Assembly (NCBI GenBank): GCA_019915135.1
Contig: JAHLMK010000009.1
Location: forward strand, 1,984,001 to 2,048,000
Source of the DNA: Strobilurus pachycystidiatus
Lineage: Eukaryota > Basidiomycota > Agaricomycetes > Agaricales > Physalacriaceae
Direction: 5' to 3'
DNA: 64,000 nucleotides
The notes under the pieces are model-generated. The model had not been told where the DNA came from. It worked only from the letters and a program-made list of their open reading frames with translations, and did no database searches. The translations under genes and the position numbers were made by a program. Shown one piece after another: positions 49,574-60,176 of this stretch (position 1 is the stretch's first letter; the number at the start of each line of letters is the position of its first letter).

Positions 49574-50050
49574 TCACACTCTCCTCTTGTCGTTGTTTCC
49601 CACCCTCTGATACCTCCTCTCGTACGCCGCAATCACTGCCTTGATGGCCGCCTCGTAAAACACCTCATGTCGGACGTTTGGCGAAGGCCGTAATAGAGGT
49701 TATGGAGGACGTCCGTGACGGTGATGTACACGCCGTTGTGCTTTGGATGAACATCAACGCGCCAGGGAGAGGAAGGGATGTGGAGGGTCAGGCGCGGTAT
49801 GGGGGGAGAGAGGGCGGGTTCGGGGAAGATGCCTGAGCGGGAGGACAGGGCGGTATATGGGGTGGCGATTGAGGTTTGGGGGGAACGTGAGGTCGAAGTT
49901 GATGGCCCGAGGTTGTGCGAGGACCATCATTGGATGGAGCTGGACGCGGGAGGTAAATTGTAATGCGTAGTTTCGTGCGCCTGAAGAGTGCGAAGGTGAC
50001 ATACGCTCCGTGGACGATGGTGGTGGTGCGTGGACGTGCTTTCTAGGCAT
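49574..50050 (-). pseudogene. Frameshifted DUF6699-type gene
   Basis: Starts MPRKHVHAPPPSS at 50050. The order of motifs fits the basidiomycete DUF6699 family: LQF..VQLHPMM, AINFDLTFPP, then SGIFPEPALSPPIPRLTLHI, SPWRVDVHPKHNGVYITVTD with VLHNLYYGLRQ, and a final helix HEVFYEAAIKAVIAAYERRY ending at 49574. The blocks lie in three different frames, with one-base shifts near 49875 and 49690, and no intron signals explain them. The family's function is unknown. Either a recent pseudogene or two sequencing indels. Confidence 0.55.
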
Positions 50051-50093
50051 GGCGCGTCATTAGGTACACAGCAGACCTCTGACGTATCCATGT

Positions 50094-50535
50094 TCAGAGA
50101 ATCAGATGTGTGCCACGCCTATCCTTGTGCCTAGATGGCCGTCCACTCTCGTAACCGGAAAGGGTACGGAAATCAATCAGAATGACTCCGCGCAGTGGTC
50201 GTACATCGCAACACTGGGATAGGACCCAGGCGCGCTTGGGAATCAGCTTCTCGTGAATGTGACGATCGAACATTTTCAATGGCGAAGCGCATGGGCGGGG
50301 CTGATTCTCTTCTTTGCTGCCGTACATGGTGCGCGGGACAAAAGAAAGAATTTCATCCACGGGCTCCTCCCCCGCCAACTCGCTGGACTCCGAGACAGAC
50401 ACTCCACGCCGTTCGTCATCATTTTCATCTTCATCGGAACTGCCTAGATGACTGAGAAGAGAGGAAAGAGACAGTACAGAGGCTGCGTCGTCCAGTTTCA
50501 GAGCCAGTAAGTCGTCACGTTCGAGTCGAAGGCGT
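50094..50535 (-). CDS. Hypothetical ORF without a visible start (partial)
   Basis: An open frame runs from about 50535 to the stop at 50094. It reads RLRLERDDLLALKLDDAASV, then an acidic SSDEDENDDERRG stretch, GEEPVDEILSFVPRTMYG and KLIPKRAWVLSQCCDVRPLR, ending RRGTHLIL. An in-frame stop precedes it, so it is probably a last exon whose upstream exon I could not find. No family recognised. Confidence 0.35.
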
Positions 50536-50783
50536 TTCGTTTAGGTATGAGGACAAGATTGAACGATTGCCGACAATTCGAATTACGATTTAAACAGACA
50601 ACACGTGATGTGTCAGGGCCGATGCACCTGTACCTTCAGGCACCTAATTTTAAATAGTGAGTGTTACGCGTCCTGCTTCCGCCTCTCATCCGTTACTGAT
50701 CAGAGCGTCGTGATTTGGCGCCTCCCGCCGAGCATCCCATATCAACATCGTATCACTCAAATACCATTACGGTTTCTACAACT

Positions 50784-51416
50784 ATGGACGCCGCTGCTTT
50801 TCCTGCAATCCAACAAACCCACGTATGTTTTTTAGTTCCGTCGAATTGTGACTCTTAAGCCAACAGTATCGTCAATATCTAGGACAATGGAGAACCTTTT
50901 CCGTGGCAAGATCTCCCGCGCCATCAAAGCTCGTGGTGCTCGATCCGTGATTTTATACCATACGGATACACCTGTAGATGGGAGTGGTGCTCTTTTGTGG
51001 ATGAGCTGATGCCTGGAAACCACCGATACGACACCGGATCAGTTCAGTTGAGCATTGTCTCTGGGTTTTATCTCAGTAGTGTGGACACATCCCTTCCCGA
51101 GGAAATGATAGCGCTGTCCGAGATAGTGCCTATGCTGTTTGGGGCAACTGGTCGACAAAGGGTTGTTTTCCGCGTCGGAACCAAGTACTTTGAGTACAGC
51201 TTGTCGTGCCCCGGATCCGGCGACGCCCTGTATTATTTTGGAGACTACGCCGAGCCGGAGGATGCATTCTCATTCATTAACAGGCAAGACTTTACCACCA
51301 CGACGCCAATCCCACGTCGAACAAGGGAAAAAAGAAGGGAGTTGTATTACGACCTTATGTTAACACAAGCGACGATGCGGCAGTATTCGGAGAGTCTTGC
51401 GAGTGAAAAGATCTAG
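50784..51416 (+). CDS. FPW-cluster family member 1 (unknown family)
   Basis: Exon 1 50784-50822 has 13 codons (MDAAAFPAIQQTH). A phase-0 intron leads to exon 2 50883-51416, opening DNGEPFPWQDLPRHQSSW. Conserved marks: FPW, a Trp pair (CRWEW), the segment DELMPGNHRYDTGSVQLSIV, VPMLF before VVFRVGTKYFEYS, then a GDYAEPEDAF block, and a C-terminal helix with TQATMRQYSESLASEKI. About 190 aa; no signal peptide or membrane segment. Exon 1 aligns codon for codon in length with that of member 3 (54569). I know no named family with this pattern; function unknown. Confidence 0.65.
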
Positions 51417-51504
51417 AATATACATTGATACGAGTGTGTACTTACTTCACGTTAAACTGCCATTGTCTCCGCCCTGTTGATATATGAGACCACAACCAAA
51501 AGAC

Positions 51505-52735
51505 TGACGCCAGCCTCATCCCAACGCCTGAATGAATCTGGCCCTGACCCACGACTCATATATGACACAACCCGAGCATTTCCGCGCCCCTTCCTCGCGG
51601 GAGTCCCGGACCACTGGCCTGATGTGTAAAGGGAGAATGGGAGGGTAAGACCTGGGGGAGCCCGGGAAAAGAGGGCGTCGAGAGATGAAGAAAGGACGCC
51701 AGGTCCCGAGAGACAGGGGAGAAGGCAGGGAGTATGGTGATTATTCTATCCATGTCCGTGTTGTGGACCGCGTCCGGGATCTGTGACAGAATGTTGGATC
51801 AGGGAGGAAGATAATCGGCCAAGAAGTACAATCCGAAAGATGGCAGGATGGGCTAGGAATGGCTGGGGCGAGAGCAACATGATGTGGGTGAGGCTGAGAG
51901 ACTCGCGCGGGGGAGAAGAAGGCACTCGAGCAGGACAGCCCCACTAAGCGATGCAGATCCCGGACTGGATGAACTCATTGATAAGGACGCGACGGACGAG
52001 GAGCAGCGCGGACGCTGAAATGAGTTGTTCAGTGGTGGTAATGAAAATTTTGTCACGAGACCACGTACCAGTCATCGGCACAAGATTACGACCTGCATAG
52101 GCTGTCACTTTGTACGAGCAAGTCACGTACACGCAGCGCAGTCGCCGACGTGTAATCTGAGAATACTGACAGTGGTACACGTGTCCAGAAGGAGTCGCGT
52201 ACACGGAGGCCGAGGGCGCGATGCTTGGCGTAAGGCGAACGCCGTCGCAGGAGGCGAAGACACGGGATCAAAAGGGAGAAAAAGACTCCAGTTCATCAGA
52301 GTAAATGATCTGTGATTCCCTAAACACAACCAGACGCGGAAAAGAGCACGGCAAAGATTCACGCACTCAATTCATAGTCTCTTCATTCCTTCCGCTCCAG
52401 CGTTCGTCATTTTTTCGAGCAACCCCGTATCCCGGGAGTGAATGAGCTCTACAGAAGGAAGATTTCGCCATAGAGCATATATAGGGCGGCAGAGATTGAG
52501 CGGCGAAAAAAGAACCGGTCGCGTCGACGAAGACAAGAGGAGGGATCGAACTTGGTGGCTGTGAGAGGTTACGAAACATCCATAAGTGTGCCGGCCGATC
52601 GCGGCACTCTTTCCCAAGTTCGTCGAGACTCGGTTGGCCGCCGGTCGACTGCATCTGTTGACTCCTCAGTTCCGGCTCCGCGGAATAAACAACTTGTACG
52701 CTCTGTCACCCTTGACCCTTCTCGTTCACCATGAC
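51505..52735 (+). repeat. Duplicated segment A, copy 2
   Basis: Direct-orientation copy of 37210-38510. It lies between members 1 and 2 of the FPW cluster, unlike copy 1, which lies next to segment B. Confidence 0.75.
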
Positions 52736-52960
52736 TCGGGCGTCTTACGGCACATCTGGGGAAATTGGGAACAGTGGTTCTCCAACGGCAGTAAGAATCG
52801 ACAGGGTATCTTCTCTCCCAGAGGAGGGGACGCTTCCTCAGACAGACCCGCGCATACTTGAGATGTACGAGTACATCAGAAAAAGTGGAACACTTCTAGG
52901 ACGGCAGAGACAACTGAACCGTACGCGGATCAGAAAGTTTGAACTCCGCCTTCCCAACAA

Positions 52961-52966
52961 TATAAA
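52961..52966 (+). promoter_or_regulatory. TATA box of FPW-cluster member 2
   Basis: TATAAA lies 49 bases before the proposed ATG at 53015, similar to the spacing in member 5. Confidence 0.45.
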
Positions 52967-53014
52967 GGTCGCGCCTGGGTCGCGCGACTTACGGCTATGC
53001 ATCCACACTAAGAT

Positions 53015-54471
53015 ATGTTCAAACCCGAATGCTCTGTGTATCCGCCTGACATGTCAGGGAAGGAAGTCTACGAAAAACTCGTGAGTCAAGCTTCGTGACC
53101 TGCGGAATTCTCGGCTCAGACAATACTAAGAGGGCCATCGAAAAATACCCTTGGCAGACTTCGACTGCCGACGTTATTGCAGGCTGGTACAAGGGGAGCT
53201 CGCCAAGTGATCATTGGTCTACCGATTGGACGTGCCAGGGCGCAAAGTACCTTCGCGCAGATCTCTTACCTGGTGGACATCTTTACAACCGCGGACTATT
53301 GCACATCGAACTGCTGGACCTCTTCGAAATCCCCGACACATTCATTCCCATCTGCTGGTACCGGCATGAGCCCCAGAATCCTATGTTTATCTTCTTCGTG
53401 GATGGAAGCTACTATTTTTACAACTAGGGATGTGCGGGCCAGGGCTCAGGCCCTCGGCCCTGCCCTGACCTGCCCTGCCCTGCCCTGCCTTGGTGAGGGC
53501 CGAGGGCCGGGGCTGAGATTATGTAGGCCTTGAGCCCGGGGCTGAGCCCTAGGGCCTGAAGGCCTGGGACGGTGAGTAGGGAGCTCTTGATACATCTATT
53601 TTAGACTTTGATTACCTGTTCTTCTCATCTGAGCTCATATACAAACTTGTGGCGTCTGAATTAAAACCAGAGTCAGCACCGAGTTGGAGGTTGTGAGAGC
53701 TCAGATCCCATCAGTCACGTGCTTTGTCACGACTTTCTCATTCCGAATCGGGACAGTGAGTCTCGGACAGTCCTCCTCAACTCTACTGGGAGTCTCATTG
53801 CTGAGAAAAACACTAGAATGCTAATCAAGGTTAATACATGTCAGTAGCAGTAGATAAATACATGAAGAGTATGTATATGATGTTGTATGTCGGACTATGT
53901 GTGGCGCACATAAGCCCTAGGGCTGAGCCCTGGCCCTGCCCTGCCCTACAGGGCTCAGGGCTTAGGGCAGGGCTTGGATTTTGCTAGGCCCTGGCCCTGC
54001 CCTAGCGAGGGCTCAGAGCCCTGCCCTGGCCCGCACATCCCTATTTACAACGCATACGACCAGGAGCTGTACCGTTTCTGCACCGAGGAACCATTCCTGT
54101 CGATTGGCGACTTCCTTCATCGCTCAGATATCTTTCGCATCAAACGAAACTGGGATTCCAGTGACGACGATTTCGAAGTGGTTCCTCAGTTGGAAGCGGA
54201 CGAAGAGGAGAGACTCCTCGACGAGCAAGGCGACTTGAGGTGGAAATCGGAATACATCACAAGAGAGCGGGAAAAAGAACGAGGCAAAGTGGAACAGGCG
54301 ACACACCGCAATGACAGCGAGAATGTAGATTCTAGTGACACTCAAAGTAGCGTCTTGCGCGACGCCGAGGCGGCGATTGAGCCGCGGCCTGGTGGTAGAT
54401 CGTTCCGTGCGTTTCCCTCTCCTCATGACAGACTTATCGTTCAAGCCTCTTTGATCGTCAGGACAAGATGA
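53015..54471 (+). pseudogene. FPW-cluster family member 2, interrupted by a hAT-type MITE
   Basis: Exon 1 53015-53080 (22 codons, with VYPPDMSGKEVYEKL), phase-0 intron, exon 2 from 53131 opening RAIEKYPWQTSTADV. It keeps the family marks: YPW (for FPW), the paired W in HWSTDW, DLLPGGHLYNRGLLHIEL, IPICWYRH and FIFFVDGSYYFYN. There the frame runs into a TAG contributed by the inserted element at 53425. After the element (54052 on) the same frame resumes with AYDQELYRFCTEEPF, an acidic segment and a basic helix, ending at 54471. Removing 53425-54043 and one target copy would restore one continuous frame, so the insertion looks recent. As it stands the gene would give a truncated protein unless the element is spliced out. 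Confidence 0.7.
53425..54043. mobile_element. Non-autonomous hAT-type element (MITE), 619 bp
   Basis: Both ends read TAGGGATGTGCGGGCCAGGG plus one more matching base as perfect 21-bp inverted repeats. The element is flanked by perfect 8-bp duplications TTTACAAC (53417-53424 and 54044-54051). An 8-bp duplication and TAGGG-type ends are hallmarks of the hAT superfamily. Both subterminal regions consist of repeated CCCTG/CAGGG units; the centre is AT-richer and has no transposase ORF. It must have moved with an enzyme supplied elsewhere. Confidence 0.92.
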
Positions 54472-54568
54472 TGCCATACCTGCTGTACACGGAAACGGTA
54501 CATCGGACATAGTCGACGGATGGATAGCGCCGCCCGGGACTGTGACTCAGCTCACACCCTCAGTAGAT

Positions 54569-55167
54569 ATGACCGACGTAAGGTATCCCGACATTGATGA
54601 GACCTTCGTAAGTCGCTTCACCTTTCCTTACCCAGGGTGTCCGACTGATATTCATCCTAGAGACGCAACCAGTTATTTCCCTGGCAAGACAGAGTCACTT
54701 TCGAAGCGACGTGGTACTCGGTTTCAGACAACACACCCTTTGGTTGGTCCTGCGACTGGGCGAACAATCGCAACGCAGCAGACTTGCTGCCTGGACCCTA
54801 TGCTTATGACATGGGATGGATCCAGATGATCATGATATCCTTTTGGGATCTCGATCTCGGGCAAGATTCACGTCCCCAGGCCATAACTCCCATATTCTAC
54901 CGCCGGTGTGGGGATGTCATCTTCCGAGTGGGCGAGAGTGTGTACTACGAGTATCGAAAGCACATGCGCGGAGAGCTCGTTGCCTTGGGCCAATACAGTC
55001 GCGTCAAAGATCTCTCTAACGATGCGGAAAGGGGGAATTGGAGAAGTGAGACGCTTTTGGAGATGAGGCCGCTAGTCAAGGCCAACGAGGTCTTCGACAA
55101 ACTGGAATGCGAGCAAGCACAAATGAGACTGTATTCCGAGAAGCTACTCGAAGGGTTTGGAAAGTGA
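54569..55167 (+). CDS. FPW-cluster family member 3
   Basis: Exon 1 54569-54607 has 13 codons (MTDVRYPDIDETF). A phase-0 intron of 53 nt leads to exon 2 54661-55167, opening RRNQLFPWQDRVTFEATWY. Family marks: FPWQD, CDWA, DLLPGPYAYDMGWIQMIMI, the strand pair ITPIFYRR and VIFRVGESVYYEYRKH, then LECEQAQMRLYSEKLLEG. About 180 aa. It starts about 100 bases after the end of member 2 on the same strand, so the pair looks like a tandem duplication that has diverged strongly. Function unknown. Confidence 0.65.
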
Positions 55168-58100
55168 TTGTGTAGGACGTCGCCATCCCGGAGTGTACTC
55201 TGTAGGCCAGTCTTCTGATTCCTGTTGTAGCATCAGACTTGTCGAGTTACGAAGCATCCTACTTACTATTTTACATCGCGCGACCGCGCTGAGGTGAGAC
55301 GAAATAATTCGCAGACGCCTGTGACTATGGCATGGCAAAAGAGAACATTCTCGGCACGCCTCACAAGACACTAAGTGGAGTCATATTGAGAGTACGTGGT
55401 CGTGAAATCTTCCAAATTGTAAGCGAAATAGAGCCCAGCTTACATACGGAAGTGCGAATGATCAGAACTACAGTATTCGTACGTGTGTAAACAACGACGC
55501 GTGCCTTTCCGTCAAGGCGACAATATAAGTGCGCCGCCGCCGCCAGGATACAGCGCTACGCGAACGCCGGAAGGAAGAAACAAGGTGTCGCGAAGGGAAT
55601 AGAGTGAGAAGGGTGAGCTGCCGATTTCCAAGAGAGCGGGATGAATGGCGTGCAGTTGTTGACGTGAGAAGTGGGACGATCCATATTCGTCGGCTTGATA
55701 TCCCATCGCTCACTCCAGCCGCATCCATAGCCCGCTCTCCCCAACGCAGAACCGCAGGCACGCGAACAGTAGGTGTACCCACGGTGCCCTTGCTATCAGT
55801 ATCTTTTCAGCTGATGATTTGTACTACGGATTTGAGCCAAATCCCGCTATTGCGATCTTCACACTTTTGGGAAGTCAGCTTCTCGGATATGGACTGGCAG
55901 GTACGCACCTATTTCTAATCTTCGTCTTCATACTTGCCTTCGTGATCGAGCAGTCCTGAACCGGACCAAATTGTCAGATCTGGCGCCAATCGAGACGGAG
56001 AGGGACCCACAACAATACACCCGAAAAGAGAACGCATTCTACGGACAGCCGGTCCCGCGAAGAACGACGAACGGTCGCGGCGAGCCTTTTTGCGAATGGT
56101 GTGGAAGAGCGTGAAGTCCCGAGCAATATCGACGAGCGTATCGATACAGGCCACGCCCGCATCTCTGCCCGGCTCGGGGGATAGTGGTCCGCGGGCGCAT
56201 TTACTCGGTTCTGCTCAGCATGCGGATATTGACGCGGCAGAAATTGCTCGAGTCTTCGCTTGCGACGAGGAAGATAGGCCGTACGTCGAACAGACGACGG
56301 TTACAATTGGTGAACGCATACGGCACGAGTTGAATTTGCAAGGCGAGACAGCGCCGGATCGGAGTGGACTCTGAGAGTAGCAACAATGTGGAGGGGCTTG
56401 ATTCGAAAGGAGTCGGTTCCGATTACGAGTGCGCACAATCGCGCTGCTGCAGCAAATGAGCGTTGTGCACACAGCATTACACGATCACGTACCAGCATGA
56501 TAGTATGGCCTGTCGGGCTCCCATCAGAAAAGCGCCGTTGAAGGATAGGGAGGATGGTTTTGGGATGGTTTTGACGCCACTGCGTTCAAGGAGAATGTAG
56601 TACGACGGCAGAGCTACGAAAATAAATGGTCAGGCATGATTCCTGACAGTACGGAAGTGTAGGCACCTACAATCGAGGGGGGAAACGCGATCCTTTGCGT
56701 GAGTAGACGAGATATACATGACATTGAGGGAAGGTGGGGTTGGTCGGGACGTCCAGTCGATACAGGGTACGTAATCTGATAGGTCCGATGATGCAGTCAG
56801 ACGCGAGCAAACAAAAAGGACGAGCATGTACGCACCTGTGCCTTTCGTTGGTGCAGACATTTCCCTATCCCGGCATCGCCTACGCCCGCTCGTGGATCTT
56901 GAGCGCTGGACTGACTCTTCGAGGGTGTTGTCAATCAAGCTGAGTGGTATTTTCTGCGCTTCAAATCACGACCTCTCAGCGAGCTGCGCGATAGGGAACG
57001 GGTGGGGACAAGAACACACCTGTTGGCGTTGGTGTGCGTGCTTGTGTTTGTCTCCGTCCTCGTCCTCACCATCTGCTGCTTCGCTGGCACCCCGATTATC
57101 TCCATACACCGCGCGAAGAAGTTCATGCCAGCTGAGGATATATCTACACGGCCGTCAGCAAAGGCAAAGACATCAAATCAAAGAGACAGCCGGCTGGGAG
57201 GGGCCGAAACGGCCGCAATCCTCTTTGCCGAGGACCTCCCAGAGCGGCCGTGAGACGGGCGCGAAAACGAATGCAGACGTACCGAGACGCCGACTAAGCG
57301 TCGACGTTGATGTAGATGCTGTCCTCGAGACGCGTTGTATCGCCTGTTCGTCTCCGTCCGTCATATTCCACAATTGTGGACGACCCGAGGCCCGGAGGCG
57401 AGACCGTCTTTGTTGACTGTCGCGGCTAGAAGAAAAGATCTCCCAGTGGCTGTGCATGCTCCCGGATCGATTTCTGTCCGGCATCCGCCGATTGCCCTTT
57501 GTCTCCAGCAGTCAACTCGACCTCCGTTTGGCATTCGGATTTCCAGACTCGTCGATCTTGACCCACCTTCTGTTCTCTGACCAATCGAAGCCCGCATCTC
57601 TGCTTTCATTGCCCTATGCTCGACGTACGAACACATAAGAACATTGAGCCACTGTTCCTGGCACGTTATTAGATGCCACCCGCGCGATTTCCATCAACGC
57701 CCTGGGCGTAGATCCCACCAAGTGTGTCTAGTAGTGACACAGAATCTGCGCAGGACTACTGGCTCTCTCCGGATGTCTCCCTCCTCGTTTTTATTTGGAC
57801 ACGGCCTTCGTCGATCCTTTCGGTGCTTCCCTGCAATGTTCGACGCCCAACTGGAGACTACAACCTTGTGTTGACACTGACAAGCCCATTCAAACGCCTC
57901 CCTCCATCTCCAAGCTCTTGACTGTCCGCTTCTTCTTCGTGCTTTACACGGCCGAAGACTTCCAGTATATGCTTCACGTACTTCCGATGCCTTTCTCGCG
58001 CAAGATTATAGTCTACGCTGGATGATGATCATACGAGTACGGATCTGAATACCTTCGGCTGTTATAGCTCCCACAACCCTTGATCTGGAATGGCAACTAA

Positions 58101-58420
58101 AACGTTTGATAGCGTTCTTACCCCCGCCTACGCCGCACGGAGCGCTCTCTGTCTTTCAAAGATGTGTACCGATGTTTGAACGCGTCATGTCATGAATTCT
58201 GACTAGAGTAATGGAACTCGGCGGCGTGGGTACAGTACTGGCGTTGGCTGCCGACGCAAAGACGTCTCATTTACCTCATGTGCAGAGCTGTGTCGCTTTC
58301 CTCTGAATGGCATTCTCAAGGTGTCGCAATGACGAGGTTTTCACTGGTCTCTGTGGATGACGATTTCAACGAGTAAACAAAAGATGTCCATGTACTAGAT
58401 GGGCTAACGAGGGAGAAGTC
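55168..58420. other. Interval inside the FPW cluster; no firm gene
   Basis: Weak signals only. A plus-strand stretch at about 55800-55893 reads DDLYYGFEPNPAIAIFTLLG then SQLLGYGLAG, reminiscent of oligopeptide transporter segments, but it is isolated. A plus ORF at 57002-57253 opens with a hydrophobic LLALVCVLVFVSVLVLTICC stretch like a membrane anchor. Neither extends into a model. Confidence 0.3.
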
Positions 58421-58912
58421 CTACTGATCCGTGGCGACGCTCGCCAGAATTCCCTCCGCGTGAGCCCGGCGGTATTGCTGGTCCATCAACAATGCAAACC
58501 ATCTTTCCCTGTGTGACTTCGTCTCAATCAACCTCTCCTCCTGCCTCCATTTATCGGTGCACCGCATGGCCGAGTCAGCGTCCTCGTACTCTCCAACAAA
58601 CTTGAGAGACTTTCGATCGTAGTCATAGTGATAATATCGGTCCCGAACCCGGAAGACGACCTGATCTGGATCCTCGAGGCGGAACTCGAACGGGATCAGC
58701 TCGCTCGCGTCACAGTGCAGGTCGAAGTGGCCCAGTATCGAAATCTGCATCTCGCCCATATCGTAGAAGTACTCCACGGGGAGCAGCATGGTCGGAAAGG
58801 GGTAGTGGACCCAGTCACAGCACCACCCTTCCTTGGTCCCGGTGAGTTTGTTGGGATTCCATGTGCGACGCAGTGCTTCCAGATCTTGGAATGGAAAGGA
58901 TTTGGTCTTTTT
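58421..58912 (-). CDS. FPW-cluster family member 4 (first exon not found)
   Basis: The main exon begins after a GATCTAG acceptor at 58913 and is open to the stop at 58421 (about 163 codons). It opens KKTKSFPFQDLEALRRTW and continues with a Trp pair (WCCDW), MLLPVEYFYDMGEMQISILG, VVFRVRDRYYHYDYD, VGEYEDADSA, and a basic helix with QQYRRAHAEGILAS. FPFQD replaces FPWQD. No clean short first exon with a (Y/F)P motif and GT donor is visible upstream (58930-59000), so this copy may be defective or use a diverged exon. Confidence 0.55.
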   Translation of the reverse strand, partial: KKTKSFPFQDLEALRRTWNPNKLTGTKEGWCCDWVHYPFPTMLLPVEYFYDMGEMQISILGHFDLHCDASELIPFEFRLEDPDQVVFRVRDRYYHYDYDRKSLKFVGEYEDADSAMRCTDKWRQEERLIETKSHRERWFALLMDQQYRRAHAEGILASVATDQ

Positions 58913-59105
58913 CTAGATCAACCGGGTCAGGACTTTATGGCAGTATCATCCTCGATATGCAACATACATAGTGCTTCGATGTCAGGTCAATCGAGGCATG
59001 CATCTCGGGTCAATACAGTCGTTCATTACGTGTCGTCGGATCTTCATGGGGTGCAATCTCAGAAAGGCTGACCGGAAGCTTTTTTAAACTCCGAACGTGT
59101 TCGCC

Positions 59106-59113
59106 TATATAAA
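59106..59113 (+). promoter_or_regulatory. TATA box of FPW-cluster member 5
   Basis: TATATAAA, 51 bases before the ATG at 59164. Confidence 0.6.
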
Positions 59114-59163
59114 GACTGGTGATTTCCCCGTCGTCGCCGAAACATCGTATCAACAATCACAAC

Positions 59164-59879
59164 ATGTCTCATGACACTCTCGACTCGCTCAAAATGTATC
59201 CTGGTCTCTCTGATACCGAAATTACTGCAAAATTGGTGCGTTGAACTTAAAAATTGTGAGACCGATGTCTAACTCCCGGCAGAAAGATGTCGTGTGTTTT
59301 CCATGGGAGCCTAGCTCCAAAGCACGAGTGTCCGCGGGATGGAGGTCGCGCCCCACACCAAGCCGCAATTGTTGGTCTAGCCGCTGGAACGACGATCCCC
59401 ATATCTCCAGCCAAATATATCTCATGCGGGATCAGTATAACCGCAGTTCCGCTGAGCTCGACATTGCCACGGTCTACCGGATTGGCATGCCAATAAAGCC
59501 ACTGTTCTATCATCGGGGAATGCCCCTAGCTTTCGTCTTCCGAGCGGAGAGAAAATACTTCTATTATAACGGCATCTCGAGCCGGCTCTTCCACTTCCCA
59601 AAGTCATATGCATCCTATCTGGAATTCATCCAGGACAAAGCGATTTTTGGCGTCCCATCATTCCCATCCGATCAACAGCTAGATGACGGTGTGATAGTCG
59701 CACTTGAGGAGCAGGGTCCACTTTCCTCCGAGCTTCATGATGAGCAGTACAAGCTCCGTAGGCTCTCGGAGGCGATATACCGAGAGAGGCAGGCGGAAGG
59801 AAATCCCAAGGGCCACAGCGAAGAAGACTCCGAAGAAGAGTCTGAAGAAGACTCCGACATGGAAATGAAGTGGGAGTAA
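59164..59879 (+). CDS. FPW-cluster family member 5
   Basis: Exon 1 59164-59235 has 24 codons with LKMYPGLSDTEITAKL. A phase-0 intron of 47 nt leads to exon 2 59283-59879, opening KDVVCFPWEPSSKARV. Marks: CFPWEPSS, a Trp pair (CWSSRW), QYNRSSAELDI, the strand pair IKPLFYHRG and FVFRAERKYFYYNGIS, HFPKSYASYLEF, then a helix LHDEQYKLRRLSEAIYRE and a very acidic tail (repeated SEEDSEEE). About 220 aa. It is closest by eye to member 6 on the opposite strand, with which it converges. A TATA box fits its start. Function unknown. Confidence 0.7.
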
Positions 59880-60176
59880 GTAGAGAGGTCAAGGACTAGG
59901 TAATTTAGATTGTGTAGAAACACGTGTCTTAGGAAGAGTGACAGTAGGCCTCGCATAGTCTATCTCGCATTAGGACTCTAGTTAAGGCAGCCCGCTTCTC
60001 CGACCGGAAAGATATGGTACAACTTCTGTTCATCTTCCGAAGAGTTCTTTTGACTCCGACATAGCAGCGTGGGCTTTGATCAATCATCAGACAAGGCTGA
60101 GAGTCGTTCGATTTTCGTTGTCCGTCCTCCGAATTTGAGTATATGATATACCAGCACAATACGATTATGCTTTTCG

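Noticed and set aside
55800..55893. Fragment of an oligopeptide transporter (SQLLGYGLAG)
   Set aside because: A single 30-residue resemblance with no neighbouring exons of that family.
57002..57253. Small membrane protein with an LLALVCVLVFVSVLVL helix
   Set aside because: Hydrophobic ORF in a low-support area with several overlapping ORFs; no splice model or family.
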